From Marinibaculum sp040216765 (GTDB taxonomy: Bacteria > Pseudomonadota > Alphaproteobacteria > Ferrovibrionales > Ferrovibrionaceae): a stretch of DNA of 64,000 bases. The position numbers and the translations under genes were made by a program. The DNA is taken from positions 124,001-188,000 of the forward strand of contig JAVJON010000036.1 in assembly GCA_040216765.1 (NCBI GenBank). Reading direction: 5' to 3'. Below, one piece after another: positions 8,761 through 17,662 of the stretch (positions are counted from its first letter, which is position 1; every line of letters begins with the position of its first letter). The notes below the pieces were generated by a model. It was not told where the DNA came from, searched no databases, and saw only the letters and a list, made by a program, of their open reading frames with translations.

Positions 8761-11700
8761 ATGCGCTGGATTCTCGGCAGCATCGCGAGCCTGGTCATCC
8801 TGGCGGCCCTCGCCGCGCTGGTGGCGCCGCGGCTGATCGAATGGAACGCCTATCGCCCGCGCATCGCCGAGGCCCTGGCGCAGCGCACCGGCCTGCAGGC
8901 GGACATCGCCGGCGACCTGCACCTGGTCCTGCTGCCGACACCGACCCTGTTCGCAAGCGGCGTCCGGCTGGCACCGCCCGGCCGCAGCGACCAGCCCCTG
9001 GCCGAGGTCGAGGGGCTGCGGGCGGAACTTGCCCCGCTCGCCCTGCTGCTGGGGGAGGTCGAGCCGCGGGTCATCGCCCTCGATGCGCCCGACCTGACCC
9101 TGCGCCTGCAGGGCGAGGGCCCGGCCGAGGCCGCGACCCTGGCCCGTCGCCTGCTGTCGACCGGGATGCCCGGCCAGGCCCCGGGCCTGCGGGGCCTGTC
9201 GATCCGGAACGGCCGGCTCAAGGTCCTGCGCGGCACTGCGCGGGTCGCCGCGCTTGCCGGAATCCAGGTCGACTTTGCCGCACCGGACAGCGAGCAACCG
9301 GGCCATATGCAGGTCGACGCGCGCTGGAACGAGGTTCCGGTCACCCTGGCGGTCGATATCGGCGCCCTGCCGCCGACCGGCGCCACGACCTTGCGCGCAC
9401 GCCTCGACCTTGCCGGCGGCCTGGCGCAGGCCGGCTATGGCGGGACCCTGTCGCTGGGCGCCGACGGCAGCGACGGCGCGGCCGGGCCCGGCGTCGCGAC
9501 AGAGGGGCAGTTCAGCGCGACGGTGCGCGACCCGGCGGCGCTGCTGACCCTGCTCGGGCTGCCCGGCGAAAGTGCAGAGGGGCTGCCGCGCGAGGAGATG
9601 ACCCTCGCCGCCCGGATGATCGCGGAACCGGGCACCCTGGTGGTGAACGACCTGGACCTGCGCTGGGGGCGCGCCACGGCCGGCGGCGCCGCGGCAGCGA
9701 TCCTGGGCCCGCCGCTGGACCTGAACCTCACCCTGCATGTCGCCGGCCTGGAGCTTGACGGCCTGGCCGGGCTGCTGCCGCAGCTGGTCCCCGACCGGTC
9801 CGCCGGGCTGGTCCTGCCGGAGGTCGGCCGGATCACCTTCGACGTGACCGCGACCGCCCTGCGCGCGCATGGCAGCGTGGTGCGCCGGGTGCAGATGGCT
9901 GGCGTGCTGGACCAGGGCAGCCTGGAACTGCAGGACCTGCATGCCGAGCTGCCCGGCAGCGCGTCGGTCAACCTGCAGGGGCGGCTCGTGGCGCCGGGCA
10001 CCCTTCCGGAGTTCACCGGCAAACTGGCGCTGGAGGCGGCCGACGCGCGCCGCACCCTGCTGTGGCTCGGGCTGGGCGACGGAGATCTGCCGCCAACCGC
10101 GCCGCGCCGCGTCCGGGCGGAGGCGTCGCTGGCCCTGGATGCCGGCCTCTGGCGGATCGTCGACCTGGAGGCGGAGGTCGACGGTGCCACCCTGCATGGC
10201 GGCATTGCCATTCGCCCGTCGGGCCGTCCGTCGTTCAGCGCCAACCTGCGCCTGGCGGAAATGAGCCTGGATCCCTGGATGCCGACCCTGTCGGCCGTGC
10301 TGGACCGGCAGCTCGCCGGTGCCTCCCTGCCTGCCGGGACGGCGCGGTCCGTGGGCGACTGGCTGGCCGACCTGGGCGGCCTGCTGACCAGTGCGGACAG
10401 CAATCTGCGGCTGGGCCTGCACAACATCAGCTGGGACAAGCGTGTCCTCACCGACGCGAATGTGGATCTGGCGCTGGTGCAGGGCATGCTGTCCCTCAAT
10501 CGTGCCACCCTTGTCCTGGCCGACGGACTCGAGGCCGAACTGACCGGCACGGCCAGTGCGGACGAGGACAGCGGCAGGCTGGACTACGACCTCGGCCTGA
10601 TGGCGGAAGGACGGCACCTGCTCGACCGGCTGCAGCAGCTGGCACCGGTCCTGCTCCCCGGCGGGCGGGGCGCGGCCGGCGGGCGGGCGGAGGCCGGCGC
10701 GACGCAGCCGGGGCTGATCCCGCCGCCGGCCGTCGCGCCGCCGTCCGGACCATCGCGCCTGTCGCTGCGATTGAGCGGCGATACCGGCCAGGCGCTGGTG
10801 CGCGAACTGGAACTGGCGATGCCGGGCGCGGAGCTGAAGGCCCGTGGAACCCTGGGCCTGGCGGCCCCGGTGCCGACCCTTGTCGCCGATCTGTCCTGGA
10901 AGGTTCCCGACCCTGCCCGGCTCCGCGACCATCTCTCCTTCATCGTGGGGCTGCCCGAATCCGGGCTGTCCCGGCGGCCGTCGGAGGGCAGTGCCGCGCT
11001 GGCGGTCGATGCCGGCACGGTCACGGTGAGCGCCCTGACATTGTCCCTGCCGGGCCTGGCCGTGACCGGCGAGGGCCGGGTGAGCCGGACGGCCCGGCCG
11101 CTCGCCTTCGACCTCGCCCTGGCGGCCCAGGCCAGTTCCCTGCAGACGATGCTGCGGATGATCGCGCCGGGCCGGCGCGATCCGGCCCAGACCGCGGCGC
11201 CGGTGGCGGAAGATGTGCCCGTCGCCCTGGTCCTGCGTGCCGCGGGCACCCCCGCCGCCGTCACCCTGCAGGAGGCGCGCCTGGCCTATGGCCGGACCGA
11301 GCTGCGGCTCGACGGCGGCGGCCGCCTGCGGCCGGCACCGGCGCTGGAAGGCGAACTGCACCTGACCGCGCCGGACCTGGCGGAGCTGATGACGAATGCC
11401 CGCATGCCGCCGCCGGGCGGGGCGCCCCTCGGCCCGATCGACCTGCTGGGGCGCTATGCGGTGGACGGCAACGTCCTGCGGGTGGAAGGGGTGACGGGCA
11501 TGGCCGGGCCGGCAAGGCTCAGCGCCGCCGTCGAGCTGGGATGGGGCGGGGAGCGGCCGATGCTGCGCGCCGATCTTGGCCTGGCGGGATTGCCGCTGGA
11601 TCGCCTGCTGCCGGACGACATCGAGAAGTTCGGGTCGGCGATCCTGGCGGAAGCGGGCGATACGGCCCTGTCGCCACGGCTCGTCGACGGCGTGGCGGAG

Positions 11701-12657
11701 GTCCTGCCGGCGGTGCCGCCGACGGTGTTCGGCGACATGGCCTACGACATTTCGATCGGCGCGGAGGGAATCGCGGCCGCCGGCGGGCTGATTGCCGATG
11801 GCCGCTTCGAGGCGCAGCTGCGCGACAGGGACCTGACCGTCCCGGTGATCGAGGCCCGGCTGGCCGGAGGCCGGCTGGCCGGGGCCGCCACGCTGGACCT
11901 GCGCGGCCTGCCGGCGCTTTCGGTGACCGCGGATCTGCAGGGCATCGACATGCCCACATTGATGGCGGATGCCGAGGGGCTGGACGGCCTTTCGGGGCGG
12001 GCCGATGCGGTCCTGCGCCTGCGGACCGCCGGCCGGACCCCGGACGCGATGCTGGAGCGGCTGTCCGGCCAGGCGGAGATCGCCGTCCCGGCGGGCAGCT
12101 TCGCGGGACTGGACCTGGCGGCCCTGGCGGCCGAGGCGCAGCGCGATCCGCCCGTCGCCGTGCCGGCGGACATCCTGCGCGCCGCCCTGCTTGCCGATGA
12201 CGGGATGACGGCATTCCGCAACCTGGCCGGCCTGCTGTTCCTGGAGAGCGGCGTGCTGCGCCTGCAGCAGGTGGAGGCGGACCTCGCCATCGGCAGCGCC
12301 GCCTGGCATGGCTCGGTGAGCCTGCCGGCGCGCGAGCTGGACCTGACGGGCACCTTCCGGCTCGACGCGCTGCCGGAGGCGCCGGCCGTCGAGGTGGAGA
12401 TCGACGGGCCGTTCGGCGCGCTGCAGCGCCACGCCTTGATCGATGCCATGGCGCAATATCTCGCCGGCCGTGCCACCGCGGCCCGGCTGACCCTGCCGCC
12501 GCCCGAGGCCCCGCCCGAGGCCCCGCCGGGGGATGCCTCGACCGCCACCGACGGCGAGGGGGCTTCGGACCAGGGCGCACCGGGAGCGGTCGCGCCGGAT
12601 GCCGCCGGCCCGGATCCTGCCAAGCCCGGTCCCGCGGCCCAGGACACGCCTGAATAG
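8761..12657 (+). CDS. AsmA family protein (large inner-membrane anchored)
   Basis: 1298 aa. A single N-terminal membrane anchor (about residues 4-24) is followed by the AsmA start pattern (RLIEWNAYRPRIAEALAQ, TGLQADIAGDLHL), then a very long periplasmic region of repeating beta-strand character with an AsmA_2-like C-terminal part. Members of this superfamily (AsmA, TamB, YhdP) are thought to bridge inner and outer membranes for phospholipid transport and outer-membrane homeostasis. The last 60 residues are a Pro/Glu/Ala-rich tail. The start ATG has AGGTGAGGG upstream. It ends 11 bases before a convergent gene. Function is inferred from the family only. Confidence 0.85.
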   Translation: MRWILGSIASLVILAALAALVAPRLIEWNAYRPRIAEALAQRTGLQADIAGDLHLVLLPTPTLFASGVRLAPPGRSDQPLAEVEGLRAELAPLALLLGEVEPRVIALDAPDLTLRLQGEGPAEAATLARRLLSTGMPGQAPGLRGLSIRNGRLKVLRGTARVAALAGIQVDFAAPDSEQPGHMQVDARWNEVPVTLAVDIGALPPTGATTLRARLDLAGGLAQAGYGGTLSLGADGSDGAAGPGVATEGQFSATVRDPAALLTLLGLPGESAEGLPREEMTLAARMIAEPGTLVVNDLDLRWGRATAGGAAAAILGPPLDLNLTLHVAGLELDGLAGLLPQLVPDRSAGLVLPEVGRITFDVTATALRAHGSVVRRVQMAGVLDQGSLELQDLHAELPGSASVNLQGRLVAPGTLPEFTGKLALEAADARRTLLWLGLGDGDLPPTAPRRVRAEASLALDAGLWRIVDLEAEVDGATLHGGIAIRPSGRPSFSANLRLAEMSLDPWMPTLSAVLDRQLAGASLPAGTARSVGDWLADLGGLLTSADSNLRLGLHNISWDKRVLTDANVDLALVQGMLSLNRATLVLADGLEAELTGTASADEDSGRLDYDLGLMAEGRHLLDRLQQLAPVLLPGGRGAAGGRAEAGATQPGLIPPPAVAPPSGPSRLSLRLSGDTGQALVRELELAMPGAELKARGTLGLAAPVPTLVADLSWKVPDPARLRDHLSFIVGLPESGLSRRPSEGSAALAVDAGTVTVSALTLSLPGLAVTGEGRVSRTARPLAFDLALAAQASSLQTMLRMIAPGRRDPAQTAAPVAEDVPVALVLRAAGTPAAVTLQEARLAYGRTELRLDGGGRLRPAPALEGELHLTAPDLAELMTNARMPPPGGAPLGPIDLLGRYAVDGNVLRVEGVTGMAGPARLSAAVELGWGGERPMLRADLGLAGLPLDRLLPDDIEKFGSAILAEAGDTALSPRLVDGVAEVLPAVPPTVFGDMAYDISIGAEGIAAAGGLIADGRFEAQLRDRDLTVPVIEARLAGGRLAGAATLDLRGLPALSVTADLQGIDMPTLMADAEGLDGLSGRADAVLRLRTAGRTPDAMLERLSGQAEIAVPAGSFAGLDLAALAAEAQRDPPVAVPADILRAALLADDGMTAFRNLAGLLFLESGVLRLQQVEADLAIGSAAWHGSVSLPARELDLTGTFRLDALPEAPAVEVEIDGPFGALQRHALIDAMAQYLAGRATAARLTLPPPEAPPEAPPGDASTATDGEGASDQGAPGAVAPDAAGPDPAKPGPAAQDTPE

Positions 12658-12668
12658 CGCAGCCGCGG

Positions 12669-13475
12669 CTACGCGCCGATGCTGTCGAGCTGTCGTTCCA
12701 CCAGGCCGCGATAGACGCCGCCGAACAGCCGCAGATGCACCAGGGCGGGCCAGAGGCGATAGATCGCCAACCGCTCGGCATGGCCCGGCTGCAACCCGCC
12801 ATAGGCATCGTAGAAGGCCGGGCCGGGGCGATCGAACAGGGTGAGCATGGCGATGTCGACCTCGCCATCGCCATGGCAGCAGGCCGGGTCGATCAACCCG
12901 CCGACCCGGCCATCGGCCACCAGGATGTTGCCGCCCCACAGGTCGCCATGCAGCAGCGCCGGCGGCGGGGTCGCGGGCAGGCGGTCGTGCAGGCTGCCGG
13001 CCAGGGCTTCGATCCGGCGGGCCAGGGCCGGCGGCAGGTGCGGCAGGCTGGGGCAAAGGCGGCGCCGGGCCCAGAATGCCGGCCAGTCGGCCGTCGGGCC
13101 GTTCGGGATCGCGACCGACCCGAATGCATAGTCCTGCGACCAGCCGTAATGCGGCCCCCGGCAGGCATGCAGGGCCGCGAGCGCCCGGCCCAGGTCGCCC
13201 CAGGCACCGGCGAGACTGTCTCCCGAAGGCAGGCATTCGATGACCAGCACCCGGTCGCTGACCGCCAGCACGGCCGGGGCCGCCACGCCGGCCGCGGCAA
13301 TCGCCCGCAGCATGGCCGCCTCCGCCGGCGGCGAGGGGCCGCCCTTCGCAACGACCTCGCGCCCATCCGCCAGGGTCAGCCGGACGGGCTGCGACAGGTC
13401 GCCGCCGGCCAAGGGAACGGCGCCGCGCAGCTCTGCCCCCAGCAGGGCGGCGGCCGCCGCTGCCAGGTCGGTCAC
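12669..13475 (-). CDS. Fructosamine kinase family protein
   Basis: 268 aa, kinase-like fold of the FN3K/YniA family. It shows the catalytic HGDLWGGN loop and the metal-binding LIDPACCHGDGEVDIAM segment; family members carry a Cys-rich or P-loop Cys and phosphorylate fructosamines/ribulosamines on glycated proteins (deglycation). The start is GTG, overlapping the stop of the upstream phosphatase gene (GTGA). FN3K next to a low-molecular-weight tyrosine phosphatase is a recurrent arrangement, consistent with a ribulosamine/protein repair unit, although the partnership is inferred from coupling. Confidence 0.86.
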   Translation of the reverse strand: MTDLAAAAAALLGAELRGAVPLAGGDLSQPVRLTLADGREVVAKGGPSPPAEAAMLRAIAAAGVAAPAVLAVSDRVLVIECLPSGDSLAGAWGDLGRALAALHACRGPHYGWSQDYAFGSVAIPNGPTADWPAFWARRRLCPSLPHLPPALARRIEALAGSLHDRLPATPPPALLHGDLWGGNILVADGRVGGLIDPACCHGDGEVDIAMLTLFDRPGPAFYDAYGGLQPGHAERLAIYRLWPALVHLRLFGGVYRGLVERQLDSIGA

Positions 13476-13957
13476 GACCTGGCGGCCCGGCCCGCGGCAA
13501 GGGCCCGGGCCAATGCCGCGGCACCGGCCGTCACATCGGCCCAGGCCGTCTCGAAGCCCTGCGCGCCGCCGAAATAGGGGTCGGCGACAGCCTGTCCCGC
13601 CCGGCCCGGGACATGGTCCAGCAACAGGCTGAGCGCCGCGCCGCCGGATGCCGGTCGCAGCCGGCGCAGCGCGCCCAGATTGCTGTCGTCCAGGGCGACG
13701 ATATGGCTGAACCGCCGGAAATCCGCTTCCGTCACCTGGCGGCCGCGGCAGGCGGCGATATCGACGCCGTGCCGCCGCGCCACGGCCTGGGCGCGCGGGT
13801 CCGGCGGCTCGCCGACATGCCAGTCGCCGGTGCCGGCGGAATCGACCATCGCATCCAGGCCGAGCCGGGCCGCTTCCGCACGGAACGCACCCTCCGCCAG
13901 CGGCGAGCGGCAGATATTCCCGAGGCAGACGAAAAGTATGGCGAGGCGGTCGGGCAT
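13472..13957 (-). CDS. Low molecular weight protein-tyrosine phosphatase
   Basis: 161 aa. The N-terminal catalytic P-loop ILFVCLGNICRSP (CX5R, nucleophile Cys11) and the C-terminal general acid loop VADPYFGG are present, both diagnostic of the family. The ATG at MPDRLAIL is chosen because it places the P-loop at the usual distance from the N-terminus; the open frame extends upstream without homology. It is coupled to the downstream fructosamine kinase gene by a 4-base overlap. The substrate is unknown; some relatives act on phosphorylated sugars or arginines. Confidence 0.9.
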   Translation of the reverse strand: MPDRLAILFVCLGNICRSPLAEGAFRAEAARLGLDAMVDSAGTGDWHVGEPPDPRAQAVARRHGVDIAACRGRQVTEADFRRFSHIVALDDSNLGALRRLRPASGGAALSLLLDHVPGRAGQAVADPYFGGAQGFETAWADVTAGAAALARALAAGRAARS

Positions 13958-14015
13958 GGGCCTGGTTCGCGATCGGGTTGCGGCGGGCGGTGCGACGGGC
14001 CGCGTCGCACCGCCA

Positions 14016-14342
14016 TCAGGTCCGCTGGTCGGATTTCGCCTGGGCGGCCGGCTGGCCCCGGTCCGCCAGCCTGGCGGCATCGGGGACCCGGAAAGGTTCC
14101 GCCGCGTCGCCGTCGATTTCGCCGCGGATCGCGCCGGCCATGGCGCATCTGAGCACGAAGACCCGGATGGCACTCGACAGGTTGCCGGCCCGGCCGGCGT
14201 CGATCTCGCTGACGAGCTGGTTGATGGTGAGGTCGCGTTGCGCGGCGATGTCGCGGAGGCAGTCCCAGAACGCGCGCTCCAGCGAGATGCTGGTGCGGTG
14301 CCCGGATACGACGACGGACCGCTTTTTCACGGCAGACGGCAT
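14016..14342 (-). CDS. Ribbon-helix-helix (RHH_4) domain protein
   Basis: 108 aa. KRSVVVSGHRTSISLERAFW followed by LRDIAAQRDLTINQLVSEID and NLSSAIRVFVL is the RHH_4 signature, a small arc/metJ-like putative DNA-binding domain widespread in Alphaproteobacteria. About 40 C-terminal residues are variable and polar. It lies downstream of the fumarase gene on the same strand with about 180 bases between them. Its targets are unknown. In other alphaproteobacteria the same neighbourhood holds fumarase, DUF4169, RHH_4 and SspB. Confidence 0.82.
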   Translation of the reverse strand: MPSAVKKRSVVVSGHRTSISLERAFWDCLRDIAAQRDLTINQLVSEIDAGRAGNLSSAIRVFVLRCAMAGAIRGEIDGDAAEPFRVPDAARLADRGQPAAQAKSDQRT

Positions 14343-14522
14343 GCCATGTCTCCACTGTTGACGTTGACCCCTGCCATTCCACCGGAAGTGGGGCGGGGCA
14401 GGATCCTGTTCAGTGCAGCCTGCAGTCCGGACCGGATGACCCGTGCGTCCCCCCGGGAACGGGAGCCAACGCAGAAGGCCGGCCGGTCCAGGGGCGCCAC
14501 CCTCACCGATCGGAAGCCGGGT

Positions 14523-16139
14523 TCAGGTGGCGGCGAAGAAATCGTTGCCCTTGTCGTCGATCACGATAAAGGCGGGAAAATCCTCGACATCGATCTTCCA
14601 GACTGCCTCCATCCCCAGTTCCGGATAATCCAAGGTCTCCACCTTCTTGATGCAGCGCTCCGCCAGGATCCCGGCGGCACCGCCGATCGAGCCGAGGTAG
14701 AAGCCGCCATGCTCCTTGCAGGCGGTCCGCACCGCCGGCGACCGGTTGCCCTTGGCCAGGGTGACGTAGCTGCCGCCGTTGCGCATCAGCAGGTCCAGGT
14801 AGGAATCCATCCGCGCGGCGGTGGTCGGCCCGAAGGAGCCCGAGGCATAGCCCTCCGGCCGCTTCGCGGGGCCGGCATAGTAGATCATGTGGTTGCGCAC
14901 ATAGTCGGGCAGCTTCTGCCCCTTCTCCAGGCGTTCGGCAAAGCGGGCATGGGCGATGTCGCGGGCGACGATCAGGGTGCCGGAAAGGCTGAGCCGGGTC
15001 TTGATCGGGTATTGCGACAGGGTGGCGCGGATCGCGGACATCGGCTGGTTCAGGTCGATGCGGACCGCCTGGTTGTCCAGTTCGCCCTCGGTCACTTCCG
15101 GCAGGAAGCGCGCGGGATCGGTCTCCATCTTCTCCAGGAACACGCCGTCGGCGGTGATCTTGGCCAGGGCCTGGCGGTCCGCGGAACAGGACACGCCGAT
15201 GCCGATCGGCACGCTGGCGCTGTGGCGCGGCAGGCGGATCACCCGCACGTCATGGCAGAAATACTTGCCGCCGAACTGCGCGCCGATGCCGCTGGCGCGG
15301 GTCATCTGGTGCACCACCGCCTCGAAGTCGCGGTCGCGGTAGGCATAGCCGCCGTCCAGCCCTGCCCCCGGCAGGTTGTCCAGGTAGCGGCAGGTCGCCA
15401 GCTTCAGGGTCTTCAGGTTCTGTTCGGCCGACAGGCCGCCGATCACCACCGCCAGGTGGTAGGGCGGGCAGGCGGCAGTCCCCAGGGTCTTGATCTTCTC
15501 GTCCAGGAACGCTTCCAGCTTGCCCGGCCGCATCAGGGCCGGCGTGCCCTGGAACAGGAAGGTCTTGTTGGCGGAGCCACCGCCCTTGGCGACGAACATG
15601 AACTTGTAGGTGTCGTCGGTGCCGGCCGCGATGTCGATCTGCGCGGGCAGGTTGCTGCCGGTATTGGCCTCCTCGAACATCCCCTTCGGCGCCAGCTGCG
15701 AATAGCGCAGGTTGGTGCTGGTATAGGTGTCGAACACGCCACGGGACAGCGCCTCGGCATCGCTGCCGTCGGTCAGCACGAACTGCCCCTTGGTCCCGTG
15801 GACGATCGCGGTGCCGGTGTCCTGGCAGGACGGCAGCACCATGCCGGCGGACGTGCAGGCGTTCTTCAGCATCTCCCGCGCCACGAAGCGGTCGTTGTCC
15901 GACGCGTCCGGGTCGTCGAGGATGGCGCGGAGCTGCTGCAGGTGCGACGGCCGGAACAGGTGCTGGATGTCGCGGAAGCTGGTGGCGGAGAGGCTGCGCA
16001 GGGTTTCGCCGGGCACCTCGAGGAAGCGGTGCGGCCCGTAGTCGCGCACCGAGACCTCCGCATCCAGGGGTCGGAACTCGGTCGTGCCATAGGCCGTGCT
16101 GCCCTCGGCAAAGACCGGGAGGTACGCGAAATCACTCAT
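14523..16139 (-). CDS. Fumarate hydratase, class I (iron-sulfur)
   Basis: 538 aa, two-domain class I fumarase interconverting fumarate and malate in the TCA cycle. The three [4Fe-4S] ligands fall at Cys105 (LPSCQDTGT), Cys224 (TAACPPYHLA) and Cys318 (GVSCSADR), the same numbering as E. coli FumA. The C-terminal domain has the FGPTTAARMDSY segment of the fumarase beta domain. Length is typical. The enzyme is oxygen-labile through its cluster. It is probably monocistronic or co-transcribed with the RHH_4 gene downstream. Confidence 0.95.
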   Translation of the reverse strand: MSDFAYLPVFAEGSTAYGTTEFRPLDAEVSVRDYGPHRFLEVPGETLRSLSATSFRDIQHLFRPSHLQQLRAILDDPDASDNDRFVAREMLKNACTSAGMVLPSCQDTGTAIVHGTKGQFVLTDGSDAEALSRGVFDTYTSTNLRYSQLAPKGMFEEANTGSNLPAQIDIAAGTDDTYKFMFVAKGGGSANKTFLFQGTPALMRPGKLEAFLDEKIKTLGTAACPPYHLAVVIGGLSAEQNLKTLKLATCRYLDNLPGAGLDGGYAYRDRDFEAVVHQMTRASGIGAQFGGKYFCHDVRVIRLPRHSASVPIGIGVSCSADRQALAKITADGVFLEKMETDPARFLPEVTEGELDNQAVRIDLNQPMSAIRATLSQYPIKTRLSLSGTLIVARDIAHARFAERLEKGQKLPDYVRNHMIYYAGPAKRPEGYASGSFGPTTAARMDSYLDLLMRNGGSYVTLAKGNRSPAVRTACKEHGGFYLGSIGGAAGILAERCIKKVETLDYPELGMEAVWKIDVEDFPAFIVIDDKGNDFFAAT

Positions 16140-16259
16140 GCCTGTTCTCCGGATCCGGGGCCGGGCGAAGCCTGCGCCCGGCCGCTCGCGGATCGCTGTC
16201 GGGCCCGGGCGCGCCCGGGCAAACTAGGGGTGCCGGCGGCCCCTGCGGGCCGCGGCGGT

Positions 16260-16862
16260 TCAGTCCTTCTGTCCCTGCTTTTTGCGGAACGCGTCAAGGG
16301 TCACGACATTGTCCTGCGGCCCGGCAGCATCGCCGCCCTCGGCCGCCGCGCCCTCGTCGCCGCCTTCGGTGCCCGCCTTGGCGGCGGCCTCGTCCTCGCC
16401 TTCGGCCGCTCCGCGCTCCGCGCCCGACGGTGCCGGCAGGCCGGGCGCCGGGACGGTGCCCAGTGTCGCCGGCGGGCCGGCAGGCCCGGCGGAGGCATCC
16501 TCGGTCTCCGCAACCGTGAACTGCAACCCGAACTGCGCGGTCGGATCGGAGAATCCGACCAATGTGCGGAACGGGACGTACAGGCGCTCATGCACCTTGT
16601 TGAAGCTCAGCAGGACGCTGAACGCGTCGGTCTCGATCTCCAGGCCCCAGAACTGGTGCTGCAGAACGATCGTCATTTCCTGCGGGTAGCGATCCCGCAG
16701 ATAGTCCGCCATCTCCACGCCGGGCTGGTCGGTCCGGAAGGTGATGTAGAAGTAATGGTCGCCGGGCAGGCCCTTCTCCGAAACATGGATAAGCGCCTTG
16801 CGGACGACGTCCCGAAGGGCGTCCTCAACCATCCTTGCATAGTCCATCTGGTCGCGCCCCAT
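16260..16862 (-). CDS. sspB: SspB-family ClpXP adaptor (alpha type)
   Basis: 200 aa. The N-terminal SspB fold (DYARMVEDALRDVVRKAL, FYITFRT, ERLYVPFRTLVGFSDP) binds ssrA-tagged substrates, then comes a Gly/Ala/Glu-rich flexible linker of about 70 residues. The C-terminus VVTLDAFRKKQGQKD is the ClpX-binding tail typical of alpha SspB. The start at MGRDQ is supported by GAGGA upstream; another ATG five codons later is possible. Gene proximity to tmRNA is notable: SspB delivers proteins carrying the tmRNA tag to ClpXP. Confidence 0.9.
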   Translation of the reverse strand: MGRDQMDYARMVEDALRDVVRKALIHVSEKGLPGDHYFYITFRTDQPGVEMADYLRDRYPQEMTIVLQHQFWGLEIETDAFSVLLSFNKVHERLYVPFRTLVGFSDPTAQFGLQFTVAETEDASAGPAGPPATLGTVPAPGLPAPSGAERGAAEGEDEAAAKAGTEGGDEGAAAEGGDAAGPQDNVVTLDAFRKKQGQKD

Positions 16863-17224
16863 CGGTCTGTCCTCGAACGCGGTCGGTGGAGGCACCCCGG
16901 GCCGTCCGCCTGCCCGGGTCGTGCCACGCAGCGCGGACCGCTTCGCGTCGCGCCGGTCGGACCGCCAGTATCCGACCTTGTGCGGGATTGTGGAAGCGGC
17001 CCGGCCGGCGGTGCCGCTGCACTGACCGTCGGGCCAACCTATCGCCGCTGCGGTACGATGCAAGCGGCAGGATCGGCGCCGGCCGGGGCGGAGGCGCCGG
17101 GCCGGCGCGCAATGCGTGCGCAACCCGCCTGCGACTAGCGGATCGGATGTGGCCGGGGGCCTGCATGCGGGATGAAGTGGGAGGCTTCTGTTGCCAGGTG
17201 CCTCCCGAACCCCGCCCCAGACCG
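16863..17224. other. Intergenic region between sspB and tmRNA
   Basis: About 360 bases without a supported gene. It must hold the sspB promoter (minus strand). A GGGAGGC...GCCTCCC hairpin (17179-17185 with 17200-17206, 14-base loop) lies just past the 3' side of the tmRNA coding piece and may mark the tmRNA processing or termination region. No T-tract follows it. Confidence 0.5.
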
Positions 17225-17552
17225 CGAAGCCTGAGGACTTGTAGTGTTTGGTGATCAGACTGCGTTACGCAGCCTGAGCCACCGTCGCCTCGTTATCATT
17301 GGCAACTATCGTTCGGCCCGATAACGGCGGAACCATGCCGGGCAAAGTCTACGGTTTTACCACGCTCGTCGAGCCTGTTTCGCCCCCATCAGCAACGCGC
17401 CGCCGGCCATCGCCATCGCCCGACCCCGGCATCGCATCCGGGTCGAGTCGGGTCGTCGCGGCCACGCGTTCCTGGTGGAGGCGCCGGGTACTGCCCCCGG
17501 GTCCGATACGCTTATTCTCCGCAGGGTTTATCGCCATAGCTGCCGAAGCAGC
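17225..17552 (-). ncRNA. ssrA: tmRNA, permuted two-piece form
   Basis: Read on the minus strand. The acceptor piece comes first and ends GGCGCCTCCACCA at 17473. A spacer of about 85 bases (17388-17472) is removed on maturation. The coding piece then begins GGGGGCGAAACAGGCTCGAC at 17387. GGGGGCG pairs with CGCCTCC through a G3-U wobble, the alanyl-tRNA synthetase identity element. The tag reading frame follows a TAGTT motif and runs 17303 to 17265, encoding ANDNEATVAQAA then TAA; with the charged alanine the tag is AANDNEATVAQAA. The outer ends are estimates. This rescues stalled ribosomes; tagged proteins go to ClpXP/SspB. Confidence 0.92.
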
Positions 17553-17558
17553 ACCCCC

Positions 17559-17587
17559 AATATAGGGCGTGATGCGCCAGAGTTGAA
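17559..17587 (-). promoter_or_regulatory. Candidate promoter of tmRNA
   Basis: On the minus strand TTCAAC (17587-17582) and TATATT (17564-17559) are separated by 17 bases, a housekeeping-type spacing with a good -10 and weak -35. Transcription would start near 17552, at the 5' side of the acceptor piece. Confidence 0.6.
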
Positions 17588-17662
17588 GAGACCGCCGCGA
17601 AGGGCCAGACTCAGGGCCATCCAGGCCTGCCGCGGCGGCAGGCAGCGGCTCCCGGATCAGCC

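Noticed and set aside
8641..13524. Minus-strand open frame of over 1600 codons opposite asmA
   Set aside because: It is an antisense shadow caused by high GC; its Gln/Arg/Gly/His-rich translation has no domain, while the plus strand encodes a clear AsmA protein.
17349..17537. 62-codon minus-strand ORF over the tmRNA
   Set aside because: It crosses the spacer and both tmRNA pieces in the wrong frame; the conserved RNA elements explain the sequence.
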